In this document: one piece after another, positions 1 through 4,669 of the stretch
Position numbering within the stretch: the first letter of the stretch is position 1
Layout: each line of letters begins with the position of its first letter
Source of the DNA: an uncultured Desulfuromonas sp.
GTDB lineage: Bacteria; Desulfobacterota; Desulfuromonadia; Desulfuromonadales; Trichloromonadaceae
DNA length: 6,594 nucleotides
Assembly: GCA_937982495.1 (NCBI GenBank)
Contig: CALJLX010000122.1
Location: 1 to 6,594, forward strand
Direction: 5' to 3'
Program-made: the position numbers and the translations under genes
Notes under the pieces: generated by a model
What the model saw: the letters and a program-made list of their open reading frames with translations, nothing else
Database searches by the model: none
What the model was told of the DNA's origin: nothing

Positions 1-1229
1 CAGTGCATGGCGACGGAGATGCACATGGCCCAGAAGGTGTCGCCGGCGCCGCGCAGCACGCCGCTGAACACGACCATCAGCGCGTCGGCGAGCACATAGA
101 AGGCGGCGAGACGCAGCATGACCGTGGCTAGGGGCGCGGCTTCGGCATAGACGGCCTCGGTGGCGGCGGGGGCGAAGAGCGCGACCAGTTGCGCGGGGAA
201 TGAGACGAAAAGGATGAGAATCAACGAAGAGTAGGTCAGGGCCATCTTCAGCCCCGAGCGCGCCGCCCGCTGGGCGATGTCGGGCCGTCCGGCGCCGATG
301 TGGCGACCGACCAAGCTGACGACGCCGATCTGGATGCCGAGCAGCGGCACGAAGGAGACCATGTCCCAGTTGAAGACGATGGTCACCGCCGAGGCGGTGG
401 CCGGGGAGTGGCCATGAAAGAGGAGGATCATCAAGGTGAAGGCGATCAGGTTGAGAAAGAGCTCGATTCCCGCCGGATAGCCGTAACGCACGAGCTTGCC
501 GAGGATCTCCCGGTCGAGGCGCAAGGCCGCGCCGACGGCGAACTCCCGGCGGATGGAGCGTCCCCAATAGGCCCCGGCCAACACCAGCAGGGCGCAAAAT
601 CCGGCGAGCAAGGTGCCGAGGGCGGCGCCGCGAATACCGAGGGCGGGAAAACCCAGCCGACCGAAGATGAGGACGTAGTTGGCGGCGATGTTCACCAGCA
701 TGGCGACCAGCGTCGAGATCATGACCACCCGGGTGCGGCCGATGCCGGAGAAGAAGCCGGCCAGGGCGGCGCGCAGCAGGCTGAGCAGGGCGCCGTAGAG
801 AAGGATGTCGAAATAGGCCTGTTGCGGGGCGAGCTGCTCGGGGGCGATGCCGGAGGCGGCGAAGAGCCCATGGGCCAGGGGGCGCGCGGCGAGAATCAGC
901 GGATAGGCGGCGACGGCCAGCAGCAGCGCCTGGGTGACGACCCGGGGGCAGCACTCCTTGCGCCCGGCGCCGAGGTACTGGGCGACCAGGGCGGTGGCGT
1001 AGCCGATGAGGCCGATGAAGAAGGTCGTCATCATGAAGGCGGTCAGCCCGCCGGCCATGGCCGCGCTCATCTGAGCCGTGCCGAGCCGGGAGAGAAAGAG
1101 CCGGTCGACGAACATCATCGCCGTCTCGCAGGCCTGGGAAGCGACCATCGGCAGGGCGACGGCAAGCATCTCCCGCAGGCCGCCGGGGCGCGCGCTTCGG
1201 GGTGAAGATAAGGTCAACGATTCCGTCAT
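1..1229 (-). CDS. MATE-family multidrug/toxin efflux transporter (C-terminus beyond left edge)
   Basis: This is an inner-membrane transporter of the MATE (NorM/DinF-like) family, which exports drugs or metabolites in exchange for Na+ or H+. Reading down from 1229 there are 409 codons with no stop, so about 40 residues of a typical 450-residue MATE protein are missing. The chain is a series of hydrophobic segments. The TM1 region has the family's conserved Pro27 (ALPMVASQ) and Asp42 (MFVDRLFLSRLG). The start of the second half carries FNWDMVSF near residue 286, followed by GIQIGVVSLVGRHIGAGRPD. The motif SGVLRGAGDT at about 389-398 is also typical. An in-frame ATG at 1244 would add five residues (MDEQP), and neither start has a strong Shine-Dalgarno sequence. 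A 225-base gap holding a terminator-like hairpin and a repeat separates it from hflC upstream, so it is probably transcribed separately. The substrate cannot be read from the sequence. Confidence 0.93.
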   Translation of the reverse strand, partial: MTESLTLSSPRSARPGGLREMLAVALPMVASQACETAMMFVDRLFLSRLGTAQMSAAMAGGLTAFMMTTFFIGLIGYATALVAQYLGAGRKECCPRVVTQALLLAVAAYPLILAARPLAHGLFAASGIAPEQLAPQQAYFDILLYGALLSLLRAALAGFFSGIGRTRVVMISTLVAMLVNIAANYVLIFGRLGFPALGIRGAALGTLLAGFCALLVLAGAYWGRSIRREFAVGAALRLDREILGKLVRYGYPAGIELFLNLIAFTLMILLFHGHSPATASAVTIVFNWDMVSFVPLLGIQIGVVSLVGRHIGAGRPDIAQRAARSGLKMALTYSSLILILFVSFPAQLVALFAPAATEAVYAEAAPLATVMLRLAAFYVLADALMVVFSGVLRGAGDTFWAMCISVAMH

Positions 1230-1258
1230 GGGCTGTTCATCCATCAAAATTCATAGAA

Positions 1259-1376
1259 GCTTTCACCACCCGTTCGCTGCGCTCACTAGAGGACACCGAG
1301 AGCACTGAGGGAAAACGACGAAAATCAAAAATCTCATGCTTTTCGCTGTGAACTCTGTGTGCTCTTTGGTGAAAGC
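1259..1376. repeat. Degenerate long inverted repeat with an 18-19 base interruption in one arm
   Basis: The outer ends match perfectly: GCTTTCACC at 1259-1267 and its complement GGTGAAAGC at 1368-1376. Inside them the left arm (about 1287-1316, AGAGGACACCGAGAGCAC then GAGGGAAAA) resembles the reverse complement of 1340-1366 (AGAGCACACAGAGTTCAC then GCGAAAA), with 14 of 18 bases identical in the core. The left arm has an extra block at about 1270-1288, containing CGTTCGCTGCGCTCACTA, with no counterpart on the right. The centre (about 1317-1339) is A-rich. From general familiarity, related CACAGAGGACACAGAG-type repeats are scattered between genes in Geobacter-like genomes. That relationship is recalled, not tested. 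It lies between hflC and the transporter gene. Confidence 0.7.
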
Positions 1377-1395
1377 CCTTCTCCCCAAAAACCGC

Positions 1396-1434
1396 AAAAG
1401 GAGAGAAGAACCCTGTCGGCCCTTCCCTCCTTTT
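1396..1434 (-). terminator. Hairpin after hflC, probable terminator
   Basis: AAAAGGAGAGAAG (1396-1408) pairs with CTTCCCTCCTTTT (1422-1434) at 12 of 13 positions around a 13-base loop. On the minus strand it starts about 20 bases after the hflC stop codon and ends in TTTT. The plus strand also ends in a T run (to 1436), so the structure could work in both directions. The stem is A/T at its base and only moderately stable. Confidence 0.5.
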
Positions 1435-1454
1435 TTATAGCACCGATACCCCTG

Positions 1455-2384
1455 CTAGCGGTTTTTTTGCAGGAAACGGTAGAAATCCGATTCGGTGGAG
1501 ATGACGAGTTTGGAATTCGCCTTGAGCGCCTTGCGGTACGATTCGAGGGTTCGCACGAAGGCGTAGAATTCCGGGTCGCGGCCGTAGGCCTCGGCGTAGA
1601 TGGCGGCGGCTTCGGCGTCGGCGCGGCCGCGAATCTGTACCGACTCGCGATAGGCGTCGGATTCGATGCGCTTGAGCTCCTTCTGCATCTGGCCGAGGAT
1701 GTTGGCCTTTTCGCCCTCCCCTTCGGAACGGAACTGGGAGGCGACCTTTTTCCGCTCGGAAATCATCCGCTCGTAAACCCGCAGCCGCACCTGCTCGACG
1801 TAGTTGATCCGCTTGATCTGCAAGTCGATCATCTCGATGCCATATTCGGGGATATTCTTGCGCGCCTCGGTGAGGATGTCGGCGAGGATCTCCTCGCGCC
1901 CCGTCAGATTCTCGGCCTCAATTTTCTGCCCCTCGAAATCGAGAATTTCAACCGTTCCTTCGGGCGGCTGATAATCCTTGCCGCGCACCAGTTCCACCAG
2001 CAGGTGACTGGAAACGGCGTCGCGCACCACCGAGTCGAGGATGTCATCCAGGCGGCTCAAGGCCCCCTGCTCGGTGGCGACGGTGGTGTAGAAAAGCAGC
2101 GGATCGACGATCCGCCAGCGGGCCGTGGCGTCCACCCAGATGTAGCGCTTGTCTTTGGTGGGAATCTGGTTGGGATCGCCGTCCCACTTGAGAATCCGGC
2201 GGTCGAAGCGGCGCACTTCCTGGATCAGCGGAATCTTGACGTGCAAACCGGCGTACTTTACTTCGTCGACCGGCTTGCCGAACTGGGTGACGATGGCCTG
2301 TTCTCCCTCCTCGACGACAAAGAGCGCGGATTGACCAAGCAGCAGAAGAAAAATGGCGACGGGGATAAGAAGCCGATTTTTCAT
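1455..2384 (-). CDS. hflC: HflC, SPFH/prohibitin-family regulator of FtsH protease
   Basis: HflC partners with HflK in a large membrane assembly that surrounds the FtsH protease and limits its access to membrane substrates. The product is 309 residues, slightly shorter than the E. coli protein (about 334). It has a short N-terminal membrane anchor (residues about 5-24, LLIPVAIFLLLLGQSALFVV). The SPFH/band-7 domain follows, starting with EEGEQAIVTQFGKP and including GLHVKIPLIQEVRRFDRRIL. A charged helical region (ERKKVASQFRSEGEGEKANI, then RGRADAEAAAIYAEAYGRDP) comes next, and the chain ends in the HflC-like EFYAFVRTLESYRKAL. The ATG at 2384 overlaps the hflK stop as ATGA, with AAGGAAGGGGG just upstream inside hflK, which suggests translational coupling. 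The same frame stays open upstream to 3560, but that extension only shadows hflK and is not part of the protein. Confidence 0.97.
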   Translation of the reverse strand: MKNRLLIPVAIFLLLLGQSALFVVEEGEQAIVTQFGKPVDEVKYAGLHVKIPLIQEVRRFDRRILKWDGDPNQIPTKDKRYIWVDATARWRIVDPLLFYTTVATEQGALSRLDDILDSVVRDAVSSHLLVELVRGKDYQPPEGTVEILDFEGQKIEAENLTGREEILADILTEARKNIPEYGIEMIDLQIKRINYVEQVRLRVYERMISERKKVASQFRSEGEGEKANILGQMQKELKRIESDAYRESVQIRGRADAEAAAIYAEAYGRDPEFYAFVRTLESYRKALKANSKLVISTESDFYRFLQKNR

Positions 2385-3406
2385 CCCTGGCCCCCTTCCT
2401 TCGGACTCCGCAAGGGGAGCAGCGGCAAGGCGCCGGAACCCTTCTCGTCCATGATGTAGATCTCCTCCAGGCGGGGCAGGATGGTTTCGAGGGTTTCGAG
2501 GTAGAGACGTTCGCGGGTCACTTCCGGGGCCTTGCGGTATTCGGCGTGCAGGGCGAGAAAGCGGCCGGCCTCCCCCTTGGCCTGATTGATCCGTTCGAGG
2601 GCGTAGCCTTCGGCTTCGAGGATGGCGCTCTTGGCCACCCCACTCGCCTTGGGCACCTCGCGATTGTACTGCTCCCGGGCCTGGAAAATCAGGCTTTCCT
2701 TTTCCTGCTCGGCCTCGTTGACCTCGTTGAAGGCCGCCTTGACCGACTCGGGGGGATTGACGTCCTGAAACTTGACCGTGACGATGCGCACGCCGATGTC
2801 GTAGCTGTTGAGAATCGCCTGCAAATCCTTCTCGATGGCGCCGGCGAGCAGGGCCCGCTCGGTGGTGAGCACTTCGGTCACATTGGAGTTGCCCACCGCC
2901 TTGCGCACCGCCGCCTCGGCGACGTCGCGAATGGTCGACTGGGGATCCTTGATGCGAAAGAGATACTTGAAGGCGTCGGCGATCTGATACTGGACGATCC
3001 ACTCCAGGTCGCTGACGTTGAGATCGCCGGTGAGGGTCAGCGCCTCCTCGTTCAGGCCTTCCTTGGAGTAGGTCGGACGCAGTCCGGGCTGAACGGTGCG
3101 AAAGCCGAACTCTTCCTTCATGACCCTTCCGGTCTTGACCAGATAGACCGTATCGATCCCGAAGGGGAGCTTGAAATGCAGGCCCGGCTGGGCGAAGCCG
3201 GTGAATTGCCCGAAACGCAGCACCGTCCCGGTTTCTTCGGTGCCGACCTGATAGAAGCTGCTGTTGACGCCGAAAACCAGCAACAGCACGAGAAAGATGC
3301 CGACAAACACTTTCAGGGGCGGCTTTTGTCCTTTGAAGCGGGCGATAAATTCGTTGATCTTGCGTTCGAGGAGATCGGGGTCGCCCCCTGGCGGCCAATT
3401 CTGCAT
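2381..3406 (-). CDS. hflK: HflK, SPFH/prohibitin-family regulator of FtsH protease
   Basis: HflK is the partner of HflC in the FtsH-modulating membrane complex. The 341-residue protein begins MQNWPPGGDPDLLERKINEF. It has one membrane segment (about residues 31-47, LKVFVGIFLVLLLVFGV) and then the SPFH domain, starting at FYQVGTEETGTVLRFGQF with QPGLHFKLPFGID following. It also carries the family-typical stretch QDVNPPESVKAAFNEVNEAE, before a long charged helix (REQYNREVPKASGVAKSAIL). It is shorter than E. coli HflK (about 419 residues): the Gly-rich N-terminal region is reduced to PPGGDP. I chose the ATG at 3406 because GGAGG (3411-3415) sits five bases upstream and the conserved sequence begins there. 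A start at 3481 would add 25 unconvincing residues. The end overlaps hflC by four bases, so the two genes form one transcription unit. Confidence 0.97.
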   Translation of the reverse strand: MQNWPPGGDPDLLERKINEFIARFKGQKPPLKVFVGIFLVLLLVFGVNSSFYQVGTEETGTVLRFGQFTGFAQPGLHFKLPFGIDTVYLVKTGRVMKEEFGFRTVQPGLRPTYSKEGLNEEALTLTGDLNVSDLEWIVQYQIADAFKYLFRIKDPQSTIRDVAEAAVRKAVGNSNVTEVLTTERALLAGAIEKDLQAILNSYDIGVRIVTVKFQDVNPPESVKAAFNEVNEAEQEKESLIFQAREQYNREVPKASGVAKSAILEAEGYALERINQAKGEAGRFLALHAEYRKAPEVTRERLYLETLETILPRLEEIYIMDEKGSGALPLLPLRSPKEGGQG

Positions 3407-3410
3407 GGAT

Positions 3411-3415
3411 CCTCC
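3411..3415 (-). promoter_or_regulatory. Ribosome binding site of hflK
   Basis: GGAGG on the minus strand, followed by ATCC and then the ATG at 3406. It is a near-perfect Shine-Dalgarno at slightly short spacing. It settles the hflK start against the upstream in-frame alternative at 3481. Confidence 0.8.
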
Positions 3416-3630
3416 GTCGGTTGCGGCGCGAAGCGAACCTCGTCGCCTGGGAACGTTCGAGGGGCAACTTACCATACCCACCCGCGCGGGCGGAGCGAAA
3501 TCGGCTCACAGGTAACAAACGGGACGGCAAAACCTGAAGAAAGGGATGGGGGATGAGCAAAGCGGGAAGGGTCGACGGCCCTTAAAAAGTCGCCGGCAGG
3601 GGGAGCAGGAAGCGGGAAACGACCCGGGAG

Positions 3631-3765
3631 TTACTCGTCCTCGGGGATCTCCGCGGACGACTCTTCCCGCGCCTCTTGTTTGTTCTTTTTCTTTTCTTCT
3701 TTTTTTGCTTTCTTGGCGATTTCCTTCTGGCGTTTTTCGTAACCGTAATTAGGTTTTCTGGCCAT
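3631..3765 (-). CDS. Small lysine-rich charged protein, 44 residues, function unknown
   Basis: The reading frame gives MARKPNYGYEKRQKEIAKKA, then a Lys/Glu run (KKEEKKKNKQEAREE), and ends SSAEIPEDE before TAA. It has no Cys, no hydrophobic segment and a strongly basic middle with an acidic tail, so it should be soluble, extended or helical, and possibly nucleic-acid or ribosome associated. That last point is inference. AGGAAA lies about 11 bases before the ATG at 3765. I recall short proteins beginning MARKPNYG in many proteobacteria, including Geobacter-like species, usually annotated as hypothetical. This supports a real gene, but I could not check it. A longer frame on the same strand (3582-3839) is rich in Arg/Lys/Ser, resembles nothing, and is its shadow. 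Its neighbours are cspA upstream, beyond a terminator, and hflK downstream. A 224-base gap before hflK suggests separate promoters. Confidence 0.78.
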   Translation of the reverse strand: MARKPNYGYEKRQKEIAKKAKKEEKKKNKQEAREESSAEIPEDE

Positions 3766-3837
3766 CCTGGTGATTTTCCTTTCGGGGATGTCCCGCGCTC
3801 GGACGTGCGAGAACGGGGGGAATGGAACCGCCGAAAC

Positions 3838-3869
3838 AAAGAGCCCCGCGAAAATTCGCGGGGCTCTTT
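3838..3869 (-). terminator. Strong bidirectional rho-independent terminator after cspA
   Basis: AAAGAGCCCCGCGAA (3838-3852) and TTCGCGGGGCTCTTT (3855-3869) are perfect complements, giving a GC-rich stem with an A/T-only loop. A T run follows on the plus strand, and the minus strand exits through TTTGTTT. It begins about 22 bases after the cspA stop codon, as expected for the end of that minus-strand transcript, and it separates cspA from the 44-residue gene. Confidence 0.88.
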
Positions 3870-3891
3870 TTCATGCTATGCAAAATCCTGC

Positions 3892-4092
3892 TTAAATTCT
3901 GCGCACATTGGCCGATTGCGGGCCTTTTTGACCTTGGGTCACCGCGAAACTCACGCGATCACCTTCGGCGAGGGATTTGAAACCGTCCCCTTGAATTTCG
4001 GAAAAATGGACGAATACGTCGGGCCCATTGTCCTGCTCGATAAAACCAAAACCTTTTGCGTCGTTAAACCACTTCACGGTACCTTCTGCCAT
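3892..4092 (-). CDS. CspA-family cold-shock protein
   Basis: This is a single cold-shock domain of exactly 66 residues, the usual size for the family. Such proteins bind single-stranded RNA or DNA and act as RNA chaperones in the cytoplasm, often during cold shock or in stationary phase. It opens MAEGTVKWFNDAKGFGFIEQ. The RNP1 motif is KGFGFI (residues 13-18) and RNP2 is VFVHF (26-30), both with the nucleic-acid-stacking aromatics intact (Trp8, Phe15, Phe17, Phe27, His29, Phe30). It ends KGPQSANVRRI. GGAG at 4099-4102 supports the ATG at 4092. A TTG at 4140 would add 16 residues that do not belong to the family. A terminator follows the gene. The leader contains several hairpins, which fits post-transcriptional control. 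Which cspA paralogue this is cannot be decided here. Confidence 0.97.
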   Translation of the reverse strand: MAEGTVKWFNDAKGFGFIEQDNGPDVFVHFSEIQGDGFKSLAEGDRVSFAVTQGQKGPQSANVRRI

Positions 4093-4104
4093 TTTTTTCT
4101 CCAC

Positions 4105-4119
4105 GTTCCCCTGGGGAAC
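4105..4119 (-). promoter_or_regulatory. Palindrome abutting the cspA ribosome binding site
   Basis: GTTCCCCTGGGGAAC is a perfect 15-base palindrome around one central base. On the cspA transcript it would form a five-pair stem with a five-base loop ending two bases before the GGAG Shine-Dalgarno (4099-4102). Such a position could affect ribosome access, or the site could bind a dimeric protein. Its function is inferred. Confidence 0.5.
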
Positions 4120-4155
4120 TTTTTGTCGTGCGCACTTCAACCGCCCATAAAATGA

Positions 4156-4187
4156 AAAAACACACGCCCAAGAGGGCCTGTGTTTTT
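4156..4187. terminator. Terminator-like hairpin in the cspA leader region
   Basis: On the plus strand AAAAACACA (4156-4164) pairs with TGTGTTTTT (4179-4187), and GCCC (4166-4169) pairs with GGGC (4174-4177), leaving one C-C mismatch and an AAGA loop. On the minus strand it exits into TTTTTT and then CATTTT, 63 bases before the cspA ATG. It therefore has the form of an intrinsic terminator in either direction. It may end a transcript entering from upstream, or be part of a long regulated cspA leader. No minus-strand gene is evident upstream. Confidence 0.6.
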
Positions 4188-4192
4188 GGTCC

Positions 4193-4209
4193 GGACAAAC
4201 ACCTTGTCC
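4193..4209. promoter_or_regulatory. Small hairpin next to the cspA leader terminator
   Basis: GGACAA (4193-4198) pairs with TTGTCC (4204-4209) around a five-base ACACC loop, directly beside the larger hairpin at 4156-4187. Together they make a compact structured block upstream of cspA. Whether it is transcribed is not known from the sequence. Confidence 0.35.
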
Positions 4210-4330
4210 ATCCGGTGAGCGTCAAAAATCCACACAAACTTGCTTAAGTAAAGTGACCCTAGCACGGAGTCGTTTCGAAAAGCAAGAATTAAAATCGCTG
4301 GAGCCTAAAAGACTTCCCTCCGGGCTCGAC

Positions 4331-4348
4331 AGCCAACAGCTATTGGCT
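4331..4348. promoter_or_regulatory. 18-base near-palindrome, possible operator
   Basis: AGCCAACAGCTATTGGCT has perfect six-base arms (AGCCAA/TTGGCT) and a self-complementary AGCT centre, with only one mismatched pair (C with A). It lies about 320 bases upstream of the cytochrome start and 240 bases upstream of cspA. The shape fits a dimeric regulator site, but no partner protein is known. Confidence 0.3.
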
Positions 4349-4544
4349 CAGATTTTGCGTTATCAATATCCGACAAAAACGGTAGACTTCATACCGACAC
4401 GGAAGGAACCTAAGATCATTGCCGCTGACCATAAGCAGCAGGAGCGTTTCCGTAAAACCTAAACCGGCGGACACGTCAAGAATGCCGCGATGTCGGCGGG
4501 AATCGACGTACTCTTTGGTTATTTCTTCGCTAATCTCCGCCATT

Positions 4545-4565
4545 TGACGGAGGGGGATTCCGTCA
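4545..4565. promoter_or_regulatory. Perfect inverted repeat upstream of the cytochrome, possible operator
   Basis: TGACGGA (4545-4551) and TCCGTCA (4559-4565) are exact complements separated by the seven bases GGGGGAT. The centre of the site is about 115 bases before the cytochrome ATG. That distance suits a regulator site, but the assignment rests only on symmetry and position. Confidence 0.35.
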
Positions 4566-4669
4566 TAAACATGTGCTTCCAGCCTCGGGGGGAAGGTGGC
4601 GACAAACATACACAATAGAGCCCGGGGATTTTTATGTAATTTTTCTGCGTGACATCAAAGGGGGAGGGA

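Larger units (their letters stand above)
4210..4669. other. Gene-poor, AT-richer stretch upstream of the cytochrome
   Basis: I find no gene I can support here. By hand count 4261-4620 is about 50% G+C, against roughly 58-73% in the sampled cytochrome lines. Open frames exist on both strands: 69 codons at 4253-4462 on plus, and 91 codons at 4340-4615 on minus. Neither has a clear Shine-Dalgarno or a recognisable domain. The minus-strand frame has a fairly balanced composition (for example IPLRQMAEISEEITKEYVDS), so a remnant gene cannot be excluded. Two short inverted repeats (4331-4348 and 4545-4565) are listed separately. I looked for GEMM-type riboswitch landmarks, which often precede cytochrome genes in Geobacter, and did not see them. 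No convincing sigma-70 or sigma-54 promoter was found. Confidence 0.5.

Noticed and set aside
300..1205. A 301-codon plus-strand frame rich in Gly, Glu, Asp and Gln.
   Set aside because: It is antisense to the MATE transporter, whose translation shows family motifs and hydrophobic segments throughout.
1259..1376. The repeats near 1259-1376 as a CRISPR array.
   Set aside because: There is only one inverted pair with imperfect arms and no regular direct repeats or spacers.
2546..3556. A 336-codon plus-strand frame (and a similar one at 1359-2459).
   Set aside because: These lie antisense to hflK and hflC and only mirror their codon pattern.
1455..3560. A 701-codon minus-strand frame that would fuse a long Arg/Ser-rich segment to HflC.
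   Set aside because: The upstream part lies over hflK in another frame and has low-complexity composition. HflC starts at its own ATG at 2384 with a Shine-Dalgarno sequence.
4601..4660. A sigma-70 promoter with a TATGTAAT-like -10 before the cytochrome.
   Set aside because: No acceptable -35 element lies at the right distance, so the match is no better than chance in this AT-richer stretch.
4210..4669. A possible GEMM/c-di-GMP or cGAMP riboswitch upstream of the cytochrome.
   Set aside because: The expected conserved stretches (such as GCACAGGGCAAACC and a CGCAAAGCC-type element) are not present on either strand.
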